Positions 8,808 to 18,412 of a DNA stretch of 64,000 bases are shown here, one piece after another. The notes beneath the pieces are model-generated. The model made no database searches. It was not told the origin of the DNA and saw nothing but the letters and a program-made list of their open reading frames with translations. Source of the stretch: an uncultured Prevotellaceae bacterium (lineage in GTDB: Bacteria > Bacteroidota > Bacteroidia > Bacteroidales > Bacteroidaceae); assembly GCA_900318555.1 (NCBI GenBank), contig ONKX01000002.1:33112-97111 (forward strand). The letters are read 5' to 3'. A program made the position numbers and the translations under genes. Positions within the stretch are counted from its first letter, which is position 1, and the number at the start of each line of letters is the position of its first letter.

Positions 8808-9869
8808 TTATGTCGTTATTTCGTTATTCTTTTTTGCTGTCGACAGTAGTCCGCAGGCTGCAAAAATGTCCTGTCCGCGAGAGGCCCTGATGGTGGTGGT
8901 AATGCCGTGAGCAGTCAAGTAGTCGCGCAGTGCTTCCATACGTTTTTCGTCAGATGCTGGCAGGTCGACATTGGGAATCTCGTGGAAACGAATCAGATTC
9001 ACGCGACATTCCAGTCCCTCCAGCAGTTTCGCGATCTCACGACCGTAGAGCGGCGTATCGTTCAGTCCGCCAAAGCAGATGTATTCGAACGAGCATCGGC
9101 GCTGGTGGGTGAAGTCGTATTGTTTCAGCAGGGCGATGGTGTCGGCCAAGGGCATAGCCTTCTCGGCAGGCATCAGTTGCAGGCGCTGTTCGTGCAGGGG
9201 TGAGTGCAGGGAGATGGCCACGTGGCATTCGCTTTCGTCGAGGAACCGCTTCAGCTTGTTTTTCACACCCACACTGCTCACTGTAATCCGTTTGGGGCTC
9301 CACTGCCAACCCCATTCTGCCGTCATGATGTCACACGTCTGTAGCACGGCATCGAGATTGTCCATAGGCTCGCCTTGTCCCATGAATACGATATTCGTCA
9401 GGCGGTCCACCTCAGGCAATGCATAGATTTGGTTGAGGATGTCCGCTGTTGTCAGATCACCTTGCCATCCCTGCTTGCCCGTCTGGCAGAACAGACAGTT
9501 CATCTTGCAACCCACCTGACACGATACGCATAGCGTCGCACGGTCCTTATCAGGGATGAACACCGTTTCGACGAAGTTAGAGGTGAGGGGTGAGGGGTGA
9601 GAGGTAAGAACGGGAAAGAGGTACTTGATGGTGCCGTCTTTCGAACGTTGGCAATCGATAGGTGCCATAGCGCCGACCTCGTATTCCTCGCTCAGCCGTT
9701 CACGGTTCTGCTTCGAAATATTTGTCATCTCGTCGATGCTCTTCACGTGCTTCACGTAAAGCCATTGTGCTATCTGCCTCGCTGTAAAAGCAGGCATGCC
9801 TAAACTGCCGACGATAGCCTTCAACTCCGTCGGTGTCAGCCCCAAAAGTCGTTTCTTTTGTGGTATCAT
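8808..9869 (-). CDS. rlmN: 23S rRNA (adenine-2503-C2) methyltransferase RlmN
   Basis: RlmN is a radical-SAM enzyme methylating C2 of A2503 in 23S rRNA and of A37 in some tRNAs. The 4Fe-4S motif C-x3-C-x2-C (GCKMNCLFC) is at about residues 121-128, and the C-terminal catalytic cysteine appears in FAACGLL. I start at the ATG at 9869 because the promoter -7 box lies only five bases upstream, so an earlier start would be inside the promoter. Residues 87-98 ([12 protein letters not shown]) are an extra loop encoded by repeated GTGAGGGGTGAG-type text. The C-terminal tail KKNNEITT is also encoded by spacer-like text. Confidence 0.93.
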   Translation of the reverse strand: MIPQKKRLLGLTPTELKAIVGSLGMPAFTARQIAQWLYVKHVKSIDEMTNISKQNRERLSEEYEVGAMAPIDCQRSKDGTIKYLFPVLTSHPSPLTSNFVETVFIPDKDRATLCVSCQVGCKMNCLFCQTGKQGWQGDLTTADILNQIYALPEVDRLTNIVFMGQGEPMDNLDAVLQTCDIMTAEWGWQWSPKRITVSSVGVKNKLKRFLDESECHVAISLHSPLHEQRLQLMPAEKAMPLADTIALLKQYDFTHQRRCSFEYICFGGLNDTPLYGREIAKLLEGLECRVNLIRFHEIPNVDLPASDEKRMEALRDYLTAHGITTTIRASRGQDIFAACGLLSTAKKNNEITT

Positions 9870-9874
9870 GGGTG

Positions 9875-9906
9875 CAAAGGTACGAATAAGTGAGCGAAAA
9901 ACCAAA
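9875..9906 (-). promoter_or_regulatory. rlmN promoter (copy A of the repeated cassette)
   Basis: On the minus strand TTTG (9906-9903), exactly 20 bases, then TACCTTTG (9882-9875). The 20-base spacer is identical to that in the promoters at 27615 and 46937. Only five bases separate the -7 box from the ATG, so the mRNA probably starts at or within a few bases of the start codon. Confidence 0.8.
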
Positions 9907-9910
9907 TTTA

Positions 9911-9942
9911 TTTGGTGTTTCGTAGAAAAAATAGTATCTTTG
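9911..9942 (+). promoter_or_regulatory. promoter of the GT2/DUF4922/SpoIID fusion gene
   Basis: TTTG (9911-9914), 20 bases, TATCTTTG (9935-9942). Its TTTG box and that of the divergent rlmN promoter are the two halves of one palindrome ACCAAATTTATTTGGT (9901-9916, imperfect at the centre). The ATG is 27 bases downstream. Confidence 0.8.
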
Positions 9943-9969
9943 CACCTAAAATTAGCAAAAGATAAAGTA

Positions 9970-12900
9970 ATGATACAGAAAACAGATTGCTTTTTAGCCT
10001 GTCACGATGAGCAACAGACCGCATCTTTGGTCAGTCAGTTGCAGCAAAATGCGTCGGTGAAAGGTGTTTTCTTCCTTCAGGATATTCCCATGTTGAGCAG
10101 TGCCATGCTGATGCATATTGCTGAGAAGGCTACTGCCGACTACGTGTTACTCCAGTTCAAACCCGTTGCCATCACACTTGGTGCAGGAGCCTTGGAGCGT
10201 ATGATGGCTGCTGCTGCCGATACTGGTGCCGTTATGGTGTATGCAGACAGGTATGAGGTGAAAAATGGTGTTGTAGAGCGTCATCCCGTGATTGACTATC
10301 AGGAAGGCTCGTTGCGCGATGATTTCGATTTCGGCTCGTTGGTGCTTATCCGCACGTCGCTCATCCATAAGTATGCTACCACCGATCGTGATGCCGACTA
10401 TCGCTATGCTGGTTTCTACGATTTCCGTCTGTTCCTCAGTCGCGAGGGTAGCCTCTTTCATCTGAATGAATATCTCTATACCGAAGAGGAACTCGATCTT
10501 CGCGCTTCTGGTGAGAAACAGTTTGATTACGTTAATCCAGCCAATCGCGAGGTGCAAATCGAGATGGAGCAAGCCTGTACGGCCCATCTGCGCGAGGTAG
10601 GTGCATTGGTGGATACTACTCAGTATCAGGAGATTGACTTCGGCGAGCAGGAGTTCGACGTTGAGGCTTCCGTTGTCATTCCCGTCTTCAATCGTGCCAA
10701 GACCATCAAGGATGCTGTCGAGAGTGCCTTGTCGCAGAAGGCTTCGTTCAAGTATAACGTCATAGTGGTGGATAACCACTCTACGGATGGTACATCTGAC
10801 ATCTTGTCTGGTATGTTGTCATGCCATAGCGACAAACTCCACGTCATCACGCCTGAGCGTACAGACCTTGGTATTGGCGGATGCTGGAACGAAGCCGTCT
10901 ATAGCAAGCACTGTGGTCGCTTTGCCGTTCAGCTTGATTCTGATGACCTCTATTCCTCGCCCAAGACGTTGCAGACCGTTGTTGATGCCTTCTACAAACA
11001 GAAGGCTGCGATGGTTATCGGCTCTTACCGCATGTGTGACTTTGAATTGAATACCCTGCCTCCAGGGCTCATCGCCCACAAAGAATGGACGGATGAGAAT
11101 GGGACTAATAATGCATTAAGAATCAATGGCTTGGGCGCTCCTCGTGCATTCTTTACTCCAATCCTGCGAAGCATCGGTTTCCCCAATACGTCGTATGGCG
11201 AAGATTATGCTTTGGGCTTGCAATTTTCGCGCCACTATCGCATCGGACGCATCTTTACGGAGCTCTATCTCTGTCGTCGCTGGGGAGGCAATTCAGATGC
11301 TGCTTTGTCCGTCGAGAAGGTCAATGCCAACAACCTTTATAAGGACCGTCTGCGTACCATCGAACTGAAAGCTCGTCAGCGCGTACAGCAGGGGAAGAAC
11401 GATTCCCTGACGCTTTCGCCCATTGTCCGCTTCTTCCATCGTCAGCTGCAGACGTGGCCTGAGGTGCAACAGCGCTATCGCGACCTGCAACAGGTGGAGA
11501 CGCGTGAACTCATGACTGATACGGTTACCCTACAGGTGCAGTGGAATCCTGCGCGTATAGGTTCTACGGGGGCAAAAATCGACGCCAAATCCATCGCCGA
11601 GCGTCCTTGTTTCCTGTGTGCCAAGAATCGCCCTCAGGAGCAGATGCATCGTGTGGTTGATGGCAAATACGAACTGCTAGTCAATCCGTTCCCCATTCTG
11701 CCTGTTCATTTTACGGTGCCCACGCTGAAACACCAGCCCCAGCGCATACTACCCATGTTTGGCGAGATGCTCAACGTGGCAGAAAAGGAACCTGCTGTTA
11801 CCATATTATATAATGGTCCGCATTGTGGTGCTTCAGCTCCAGATCATGCTCATCTGCAGTCAGTGAGTACGGGTCATCTTCCCTTACAGAAGGCCTGGCA
11901 ACGGTTGAGCCGTAACCTCGTCGAAGTGGTAAAAGACGGCGACGATGATGGCATCTTCCAGGTAGTCGATTATCCTGCTGCAGCCTTCGTGATTGTCAGT
12001 CATAGCCAAAGCGTTGGCGAGCGCTTGTTTCGTCGTCTCTACGATGCGCTACCGCCTGCCGACGACGATACAGAGCCCATGATGAATGTCATCGTATGGC
12101 GTGCTGACGATGTGTTGCTCAGCGTGGTGTTGCCTCGTCGCAAGCACCGTCCTGCATGTTATACCGCTGAGGGTGACGCCCAATACATCATCAGTCCTGG
12201 AGCAGTTGATATGGGTGGACTCATCATCACCCCTCGTGAACAGGATTTCCGTCGTGTGACCCCTGAATTGATTCTCGATATTTATCGCGAACTATCGCTG
12301 ACCCCAGAACAGATGCAACAGGTCATCGAACGTGTAAAGAGTGAGAAGTCAAAACTTCAAACATCAAACTTCAAACTACAGAATTCAAAAGGCCAGCCTA
12401 ACGTTACTGTGGGTATTGTCAGCGGTCAGAAGATTGAGTTCTCGCTCAACGCACCCTATACCGCTAAGGGCGAGACTCTTGAAGGACGGCAGGTGGTGGA
12501 GTTTTCCGAAGGTGGCATCCTCTGGCGTGGCAATCAGTATCGTGAACTCACCTTTACGCCCTCCAGTGCCGACGCTTCCTTCTCGTTGTTTGATGTCACC
12601 ATCGGCGTCAATTTCCATTGGGAGCGCAAGGAGATGCAGACCTTCCTGGGCACCCTTCGACTGGTGGTAGAGTCCGACCAGATTACGGCTATCAACGAAT
12701 TGCCCGTCGAGAAGTATCTCGCCTCCGTTATTTCCAGTGAGATGAAGGCTACGGCAGGTCTTGAACTGCTCAAAGCTCATGCTGTCATCAGCCGTTCGTG
12801 GCTCTTGGCACAGATGCGTCGCCGTGAACAGGCCAGTGAGCATAAGGACGGCTTCTTCTCGTTCATCAAGAAGGACGATGAACTCATCCGCTGGTACGAC

Positions 12901-13605
12901 CGCGAGGACCATACCATTTTCGATGTCTGTGCCGATGACCATTGCCAGCGCTATCAGGGCATCACCAAGCAGACTAGCAAAAATGTGGAGCAGGCGTTGA
13001 AGGCCACCCGTGGGCAGATTCTCTGCTATGGCGACGACATCTGCGACGCGCGCTTCTCGAAATGCTGTGGAGGCATCACCGAGGAGTTCCAGTATTGCTG
13101 GGAGGACACGCCCAAACCCTATCTCGTCAGTGTTGCCGACCCCTATTGCAACACCAACGACAAGGCCATTCTCTCGCAAGTGCTCAACGATTACGACCAG
13201 GAAACCAACGATTTCTATCGCTGGACGGTAGAATACACAGTGGACGAGATTTCCGATCTCATCAACGAAAAACTCAAGGACGACTTCGGACGTATCACTG
13301 ACCTCATCCCGTTGGAGCGTGGCAAGAGCGGTCGCATCTGGAAACTGAAGATCGTGGGTACAAAAAAGACCTTCACCATCGGTAAGGAACTCGAAATCCG
13401 CCGTGCCCTCAGTGAGAGCCACCTCTACAGCTCCGCCTTCGACGTGGAGAAGACGGCTAATGGTTTCCGCCTTCATGGCAAGGGCTGGGGCCACGGTGTA
13501 GGTCTCTGCCAGATTGGTGCCGCCGTCATGGGCCAGCAAGGCTTCAAGTACGACGAAATCCTCCTCCATTATTATCGCAACGCAGAAATTAAACGTATTT
13601 ACTAA
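9970..13605 (+). CDS. three-domain fusion: glycosyltransferase-2 / DUF4922 nucleotidyltransferase-like / SpoIID-LytB
   Basis: A 1211-residue cytoplasm-style protein with no signal peptide at the chosen start, which follows a clear promoter. Domain order: a degenerate N-terminal half-domain (1-225); a family-2 glycosyltransferase (about 232-470) with [19 protein letters not shown] and a QLDSDD metal motif; a DUF4922 domain of the HIT/GalT-like superfamily (about 517-790) with CFLC near 547 and H626-A-H628-L-Q630, normally the catalytic histidines of nucleotide phosphorylases; and a SpoIID/LytB domain (811-1211) with the candidate catalytic Glu924 in ISSEM and a C-terminal [13 protein letters not shown]. 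SpoIID cuts glycan strands at denuded sites in other bacteria. Residues 792-809 are a linker encoded by spacer-like text. An AmpG-like permease follows by 48 bases, which suggests a wall-recycling role. Confidence 0.85.
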   Translation: MIQKTDCFLACHDEQQTASLVSQLQQNASVKGVFFLQDIPMLSSAMLMHIAEKATADYVLLQFKPVAITLGAGALERMMAAAADTGAVMVYADRYEVKNGVVERHPVIDYQEGSLRDDFDFGSLVLIRTSLIHKYATTDRDADYRYAGFYDFRLFLSREGSLFHLNEYLYTEEELDLRASGEKQFDYVNPANREVQIEMEQACTAHLREVGALVDTTQYQEIDFGEQEFDVEASVVIPVFNRAKTIKDAVESALSQKASFKYNVIVVDNHSTDGTSDILSGMLSCHSDKLHVITPERTDLGIGGCWNEAVYSKHCGRFAVQLDSDDLYSSPKTLQTVVDAFYKQKAAMVIGSYRMCDFELNTLPPGLIAHKEWTDENGTNNALRINGLGAPRAFFTPILRSIGFPNTSYGEDYALGLQFSRHYRIGRIFTELYLCRRWGGNSDAALSVEKVNANNLYKDRLRTIELKARQRVQQGKNDSLTLSPIVRFFHRQLQTWPEVQQRYRDLQQVETRELMTDTVTLQVQWNPARIGSTGAKIDAKSIAERPCFLCAKNRPQEQMHRVVDGKYELLVNPFPILPVHFTVPTLKHQPQRILPMFGEMLNVAEKEPAVTILYNGPHCGASAPDHAHLQSVSTGHLPLQKAWQRLSRNLVEVVKDGDDDGIFQVVDYPAAAFVIVSHSQSVGERLFRRLYDALPPADDDTEPMMNVIVWRADDVLLSVVLPRRKHRPACYTAEGDAQYIISPGAVDMGGLIITPREQDFRRVTPELILDIYRELSLTPEQMQQVIERVKSEKSKLQTSNFKLQNSKGQPNVTVGIVSGQKIEFSLNAPYTAKGETLEGRQVVEFSEGGILWRGNQYRELTFTPSSADASFSLFDVTIGVNFHWERKEMQTFLGTLRLVVESDQITAINELPVEKYLASVISSEMKATAGLELLKAHAVISRSWLLAQMRRREQASEHKDGFFSFIKKDDELIRWYDREDHTIFDVCADDHCQRYQGITKQTSKNVEQALKATRGQILCYGDDICDARFSKCCGGITEEFQYCWEDTPKPYLVSVADPYCNTNDKAILSQVLNDYDQETNDFYRWTVEYTVDEISDLINEKLKDDFGRITDLIPLERGKSGRIWKLKIVGTKKTFTIGKELEIRRALSESHLYSSAFDVEKTANGFRLHGKGWGHGVGLCQIGAAVMGQQGFKYDEILLHYYRNAEIKRIY

Positions 13606-13653
13606 TGTCGTTATAACGGTATCACGTTATAACGTAATAAGAAAAAAGAGAAA

Positions 13654-14940
13654 ATGAATAAAAGAAATCCCTGGGCCTGGGTGCCCACCCTTTATTTCGC
13701 CGAAGGCGTACCCTACGTCGCTGTGATGACCATCTCGCTCATCATGTACAAACGCTTGGGCCTCAGCAATACCGACATCACGCTCTACACCTCGTGGCTC
13801 TATCTGCCGTGGGTCATCAAACCCCTGTGGAGTCCCTTTGTCGATATGCTCCGCACCAAACGCTGGTGGATTATTACCATGCAACTGCTCATCGGTGCAG
13901 CTCTCGCTGGTGTCGCCTTCACCATTCCCGGACCTTGGTGGTTACAGGGCTCATTATGTTTCTTCTGGTTGATGGCATTCTCCAGTGCCACCCACGACAT
14001 CGCCGCAGACGGTTTCTATATGCTAGGCCTCGACCAGCATGAACAGGCATATTTCGTGGGCATCCGCTCTACGTTCTATCGCATTGCTACTATTTTCTCC
14101 TCAGGACTGCTTGTCGGCTTAGCAGGTGCTTTACAGGTCATCACGCGCAACATCCGCTACTCGTGGAGCCTCGTGTTCTACCTCATGGCTGGCCTCTTTA
14201 TTGCCCTGTGGCTCTACCACAGCTGGGCACTGCCAAGGCCCTCTGAGGATGGAGAAAAGATGCAGAAAACAGTGAGCGGTATCCTCAACGAATTCCGTCA
14301 GACGTTGGTCACTTTCTTCCAGAAACCACAGGTATGGGCAGGCATCTGTTTCATGCTGTTCTATCGTATGCCAGAGGGACTATTGGCAAAGGTCAGCGCT
14401 CTCTTCCTCGTCGATGCAGGTCATAATGGTGGTCTAGGGCTCTCAGATGGCGAATACGGTCTCGTTCAGGGAACCGTGGGTGTTATCGGACTGACGCTGG
14501 GTGGCATCCTCGGTGGTATTGCCGCCAGTCGCGACGGACTCAAGCGCTGGTTGTGGCCTATGGTATTGGCAATCACGTTGCCTGACCTCGTCTATGTCTA
14601 CCTGTCATATGTCCTGCCCAATAGCCTGTTTGTCATCAATGTCTGCGTCTTCATCGAGCAGTTCGGCTATGGCTTTGGATTCTCGGCCTATATGCTCTAC
14701 CTTATTTATTATAGTCAGGGCGAGCACAAGACTTCCCACTATGCCCTCTGCACGGCCTTCATGGCGCTGTCGATGATGATTCCTGGTCTCTTTGCAGGAG
14801 CCCTACAGGAGTCCGTGGGTTATCGGGCTTTCTTCCTCATTGTCGTTGCAGCCTGCACGCTGACTTACATAGTCACGTGGTTCCTCGATATTGATCCCGA
14901 GTTTGGCAAGAAGGCAGAGGAGGATTCCTCTCAAGAATAG
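13654..14940 (+). CDS. AmpG-like major-facilitator permease
   Basis: A 428-residue integral membrane protein with about twelve predicted helices. The start region (WVPTLYFAEGVPYVAVMTIS) and the signature HDIAADGF after the fifth helix are characteristic of AmpG-type muropeptide permeases, which import GlcNAc-anhydro-muropeptides for recycling. It follows the fusion gene carrying a SpoIID domain; the 48-base gap between them holds an inverted CGTTATAACG phrase. Substrate is inferred from family and neighbour. Confidence 0.8.
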   Translation: MNKRNPWAWVPTLYFAEGVPYVAVMTISLIMYKRLGLSNTDITLYTSWLYLPWVIKPLWSPFVDMLRTKRWWIITMQLLIGAALAGVAFTIPGPWWLQGSLCFFWLMAFSSATHDIAADGFYMLGLDQHEQAYFVGIRSTFYRIATIFSSGLLVGLAGALQVITRNIRYSWSLVFYLMAGLFIALWLYHSWALPRPSEDGEKMQKTVSGILNEFRQTLVTFFQKPQVWAGICFMLFYRMPEGLLAKVSALFLVDAGHNGGLGLSDGEYGLVQGTVGVIGLTLGGILGGIAASRDGLKRWLWPMVLAITLPDLVYVYLSYVLPNSLFVINVCVFIEQFGYGFGFSAYMLYLIYYSQGEHKTSHYALCTAFMALSMMIPGLFAGALQESVGYRAFFLIVVAACTLTYIVTWFLDIDPEFGKKAEEDSSQE

Positions 14941-14971
14941 GAATTTCCCTACGCCGAAATAGGAAAATCAA

Positions 14972-15003
14972 CTTGCTTCACATGCAAATAATACCTACCT
15001 TTG
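14972..15003 (+). promoter_or_regulatory. promoter of the Tyr-rich lipoprotein gene
   Basis: CTTG (14972-14975, one base off TTTG), 20 bases, TACCTTTG (14996-15003), followed by GCA. The ATG is 42 bases downstream. Confidence 0.7.
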
Positions 15004-15045
15004 CAGTGTGAAAATAAAAGTTGAACCCTTTAATAGCATACGATT

Positions 15046-15591
15046 ATGAAGAAGTTATTTACCTATCTGACAATGGCCCTCGTGACAGTAACGATGTTTA
15101 CCAGCTGCGATGAACTCTGGCGCGACAGCGAGGACCGCGAAGAAGCCTACACCCTTGAGGGCACCTGGACGGGATACATTGATACTTACATCTACGACCG
15201 TTACGGTCTCTCAGGCGACAGCTATCGCACAGCGATGTATTTCGAGCGTGAAGACAGCTACGGAGGCTGGGGCTACGAAGTTGACTATGACATGTATAGC
15301 CGCTATTCCGACTATTACTATTGCGAGTTCAAGTGGGAGGTTTACGGTGGCGAAATCCGCATCCGCTATGCCGACAGTTGGAACGATGTCTATATCTACG
15401 ACTACTCGCTCAGCGACTACCACTTCTCGGGTTACATGGACGACGGCACCTCGCGCGACATCCACTTCAGCCTGAGCTACGACAATCGCTTCGACTGGGG
15501 TTACTGGACACGCTCCTTCACCCGCAGTGCCGATCACAAAAATGTTAAGGCTAGTGGCAAGTTCGCCGAAGCACTCAATAACAAGAAATAA
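15046..15591 (+). CDS. tyrosine- and aspartate-rich lipoprotein, unknown function
   Basis: A 181-residue lipoprotein: positive start MKK, hydrophobic core and lipobox MFTSC (Cys about residue 21). The mature part is strikingly rich in Tyr, Asp, Ser and Trp, with patterns such as YSDYYYCEFKWEVYGG, and is predicted as a small beta barrel or sandwich (LEGTWTGYI opening resembles lipocalin-like Bacteroidota lipoproteins). Function is unknown. Transcribed alone between its own promoter and the terminator at 15613. Confidence 0.7.
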   Translation: MKKLFTYLTMALVTVTMFTSCDELWRDSEDREEAYTLEGTWTGYIDTYIYDRYGLSGDSYRTAMYFEREDSYGGWGYEVDYDMYSRYSDYYYCEFKWEVYGGEIRIRYADSWNDVYIYDYSLSDYHFSGYMDDGTSRDIHFSLSYDNRFDWGYWTRSFTRSADHKNVKASGKFAEALNNKK

Positions 15592-15612
15592 GTTACAAAG
15601 AACAATGAAAAA

Positions 15613-15646
15613 CGGTGGGTTGACGAAAATGTCGGCCCACCGCTTT
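15613..15646. terminator. terminator between the lipoprotein gene and cysE
   Basis: Stem CGGTGGG (15613-15619) and CCCACCG (15636-15642), with a partly paired TGAC/GTC inner stem, then CTTTTT on the plus strand. The minus strand also has a T run, so it can serve both converging genes. Confidence 0.8.
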
Positions 15647-15649
15647 TTA

Positions 15650-16558
15650 TTATATCCCAAGCCCACCGTCGAAGGCAGTCTCGACGGCTTTCGACTGCTG
15701 GATGCGAGAGTAGGGGGGCACGTTGTTGGTAACCCAGATGTTGCCTCCGATGACAGAGTGGTGGCCGATGGTGATACGGCCGAGGATGGAGGCATTGGAA
15801 TAGACCGTGACGTGATCCTCGATGATGGGGTGACGAGGCACGTTGAGAATATTACCGTTCTCATCATATTTGAAACTCTTAGCACCGAGGGTAACGCCCT
15901 GATAGAGGGTGACGTGATTGCCAATGATACACGTCTCGCCAATGACGACGCCAGTGCCGTGGTCGATGGCGAAATATTCGCCAATCTGTGCACCCGGATG
16001 GATGTCGATACCCGTCTTAGAATGTGCTTGCTCGGTGATGATACGTGGGATGACGGGCACTTTCAGTTCATGCAGTTTGTGGGCTATGCGATAGTGCGTC
16101 ATGGTGTTGACGACGGGATAGCAGAAGATGACCTCACCGTAGTTGGGTGCGGCAGGGTCGTTGTCGAACATGGCCTGAACGTCGGTATAGAGCAGGCGTT
16201 TGATTTCAGGCAGTGCGTCGATGAACTCCAGTGTCAGCCGTTCAGCTTCTTCGTAAATCTGCTGCTTGGTCTTGATGGCCTCGCAGTCCTCACAAAATTG
16301 CAGTCCGTGGGCTATCTCCTTGCGGAGCAGACGGGAGAGTTCCTGCATGTGTACACCGATGTAGTACGAGCGTATATTCTCGTCGGATTGGCGTTTGTTG
16401 AAATAGTCTGGGAAGATGATATTCTTCACAAGACTGACTATTTGCCTGACCTGTTCGACAGAGGGCAGGGGCGCATCGATAGCGGGCATCATGCTCACCT
16501 CCTCCTCAGTCATCTTGGACAGCAGTCCGACATTTTTCAATAATATGTCGTTATTCAT
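15650..16558 (-). CDS. cysE: serine O-acetyltransferase (CysE/EpsC type)
   Basis: A 302-residue enzyme making O-acetylserine, the first step of cysteine synthesis. The N-terminal helical half is followed by a left-handed beta helix of hexapeptide repeats. Active-site landmarks are in the order expected: HPGAQIGEYFAIDHGTGVVIGE with the catalytic His-Asp region, VTLYQGVTLGAKSF, and later repeats ending in PPYSRIQQSKAVE. The length fits the longer EpsC-like serine acetyltransferases of this phylum. The start codon context (AACGACATATTATTG on the coding strand) is made of the same ATGTCGTTAT phrase found in several spacers. Confidence 0.9.
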   Translation of the reverse strand: MNNDILLKNVGLLSKMTEEEVSMMPAIDAPLPSVEQVRQIVSLVKNIIFPDYFNKRQSDENIRSYYIGVHMQELSRLLRKEIAHGLQFCEDCEAIKTKQQIYEEAERLTLEFIDALPEIKRLLYTDVQAMFDNDPAAPNYGEVIFCYPVVNTMTHYRIAHKLHELKVPVIPRIITEQAHSKTGIDIHPGAQIGEYFAIDHGTGVVIGETCIIGNHVTLYQGVTLGAKSFKYDENGNILNVPRHPIIEDHVTVYSNASILGRITIGHHSVIGGNIWVTNNVPPYSRIQQSKAVETAFDGGLGI

Positions 16559-16610
16559 TATTATTTTTTATTTATGATTTATTATCTAGGCCGCAGGCCG
16601 CTCATACCGC

Positions 16611-17321
16611 TTATACCAGCGTATGGTTATCGAAATACTGCTGTACATCCTCCTTGTAGGAATCGGAGATGGGGATGTGTTCTTCGCCGAAGACAATGCG
16701 GAAACGGTCAATCTGTTGGGCTTTCGTCATGTGGACAATATAGCTGCGATGGGTACGCAGGAACTCAGGACGGGGAAGATAGTCCTCGAGTTTCTTCATG
16801 TTCATCAGACTCATGATTTTCGTGCCGTCCTCCAGATAGAAGCGGACATAGTCCTTGAGGCCTTCGATGTAGAGGATGTCGTCGAGCGCAACGCGGACGA
16901 GTTTGTAGTCGCTCTTGACAAACATGAAACGGTCTTGGGCGGTAGCCATCTGGCGCTGGGTGACACTGAACCAGTCGAGGGCCTTGTTGGCGGCCTTCAA
17001 GAAGTCGTCGTACGAGATGGGTTTCATGAGATAATCTAGTGCTGACACCTTGTAACCTTCGATGGCATACTGCTGGAAGGCGGTGGTGAAGATAATCTTC
17101 GTCCCTGGAGGCAGGATTTTGGCAAACTCGATGCCGCTGAGTTCAGGCATCTGGATGTCGAGGAACAACAGCTGTGCAGGATGGTCGCGCAGCTCCTTCA
17201 TGGCCTCGAGAGCCGAGCCATAGGTGCCTATGAGGTTGAGGAACGGTGTCTTCTCTGTGTAGCTCTTGAGCAGTCCTGCTGCCAAGGGCTCGTCGTCGAT
17301 AATGGCGCAATTAATCGTCAT
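16611..17321 (-). CDS. LytTR-family response regulator
   Basis: A 236-residue cytoplasmic regulator: receiver domain (1-115) with the acidic pair IIDDE, phospho-acceptor Asp in LLFLDIQMPELSG and Lys in LMKPIS; then a LytTR DNA-binding domain (about 135-234; FVKSDYKLVRVALDDILYIEG, LRTHRSYIV). It follows the LytS-type kinase gene by 19 bases and ends the efflux operon, so it probably responds to the kinase and may control the pump genes upstream. Confidence 0.92.
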   Translation of the reverse strand: MTINCAIIDDEPLAAGLLKSYTEKTPFLNLIGTYGSALEAMKELRDHPAQLLFLDIQMPELSGIEFAKILPPGTKIIFTTAFQQYAIEGYKVSALDYLMKPISYDDFLKAANKALDWFSVTQRQMATAQDRFMFVKSDYKLVRVALDDILYIEGLKDYVRFYLEDGTKIMSLMNMKKLEDYLPRPEFLRTHRSYIVHMTKAQQIDRFRIVFGEEHIPISDSYKEDVQQYFDNHTLV

Positions 17322-17340
17322 AATGTTTTCGTATAAAATG

Positions 17341-18408
17341 TTAAATTCTTAATTTACTGTTTGATTCTTTCCAATCGGTGATTTGTATGTGCGCACGATA
17401 CTCCTTGCCGTCGGCAGAAGGACCCTTCTCCCACGTGTGGTGTTTGAAATAGGCCAGTTCCAGACGGCGCTGTACCTGTTGGAGTCCGATGCCGTGACCG
17501 CTGTGGTCGTCGGCAGCCTTGGGGTGGTTGGAGTTGACAATGTCGCACGTAATCTGATGTTCGTCGGCATCAATGTTGATATGGATGAACGACGGCTCGG
17601 TAGGACTGACCCCATGCTTGAAGGCATTCTCGACGAGCGAGATGAAAATCATGGGGGCAATATCAATCTGCGAGGTACGGATGGCATGCTGGAACTTGAT
17701 GTCGACGTTCTGTGGCAGACGGATGCGCATGAGGTTGACATAGTTCTGCAGGAATTCCACCTCGTCCTTCAACGGCACGGTAGGTTGCTGATAGTCGTAC
17801 AGAATATGGCGCAGCATCTTTGACAGTTCCTGGATGGCCTCCTGGGCCTTGGGTGTGTCAAAGGCCGTCAGCGCGTAGATGTTGTTCAGCGTGTTGAGCA
17901 GGAAGTGGGGATTGATCTGGTTGCGCAGATTGCTCAGTTCGGCCGTAGCCCTTGCCGTCTCGGCGGCTTTGCGGGCTTGGTCTGCCCACATCCATTGCTG
18001 TGCGAGCTTGATGCAGGTAGCCGCCGTGGCGAAGATGATGAAGTTGATGCTGTCGCGGATGATGAACAGGATGGCATCGAGTACGTCCGGTTCTCGTCGT
18101 GCGGTGTGGAACAGGTCGTTGGTGAAGTCCATCCAGTATTGCTGGAAGGCAACGAACACAATGATCATCATCAGGTTGATGAGCAGGAAGTAACGGTGTT
18201 TTCCTTCTACGAAATAACGCGGTGTGAGCCACATGTAGTTGGCGTAGAACACCACCATGAGCAACAGCGACGGCATGCAGTTCATGACATACTGCAACAT
18301 GGGCATGCCTGTGCCCCTCATATACTGCATGGGTGATAGGAACATGTAGGCCCAGAACACCACATGCAAGAATATCTTCATCTGTCGGTCCAATATCGCT
18401 TTTCCCAT
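17341..18408 (-). CDS. LytS/YehU-type sensor histidine kinase
   Basis: A 355-residue membrane kinase: four predicted transmembrane helices in the first 150 residues and almost no periplasmic domain, then a short coiled coil and the His_kinase module with the phospho-acceptor in QINPHFLLNTLNNIY. A compact HATPase follows, with VENAFKHG and GHGIGLQQVQRRL. This kinase class senses signals in or near the membrane. It lies four bases downstream of the MacB permease gene and 19 bases upstream of its LytTR partner. Confidence 0.9.
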   Translation of the reverse strand: MGKAILDRQMKIFLHVVFWAYMFLSPMQYMRGTGMPMLQYVMNCMPSLLLMVVFYANYMWLTPRYFVEGKHRYFLLINLMMIIVFVAFQQYWMDFTNDLFHTARREPDVLDAILFIIRDSINFIIFATAATCIKLAQQWMWADQARKAAETARATAELSNLRNQINPHFLLNTLNNIYALTAFDTPKAQEAIQELSKMLRHILYDYQQPTVPLKDEVEFLQNYVNLMRIRLPQNVDIKFQHAIRTSQIDIAPMIFISLVENAFKHGVSPTEPSFIHINIDADEHQITCDIVNSNHPKAADDHSGHGIGLQQVQRRLELAYFKHHTWEKGPSADGKEYRAHIQITDWKESNSKLRI

Positions 18409-18412
18409 CTTG

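Noticed and set aside
9796-9969. Upstream extension of the fusion gene into rlmN
   Set aside because: It would start inside rlmN and cross both divergent promoters. The ATG at 9970 follows a consensus promoter.
12385-13569. 394-codon frame opposite the SpoIID part of the fusion gene
   Set aside because: Antisense to a conserved domain, no promoter and no recognisable pattern. Shadow frame.
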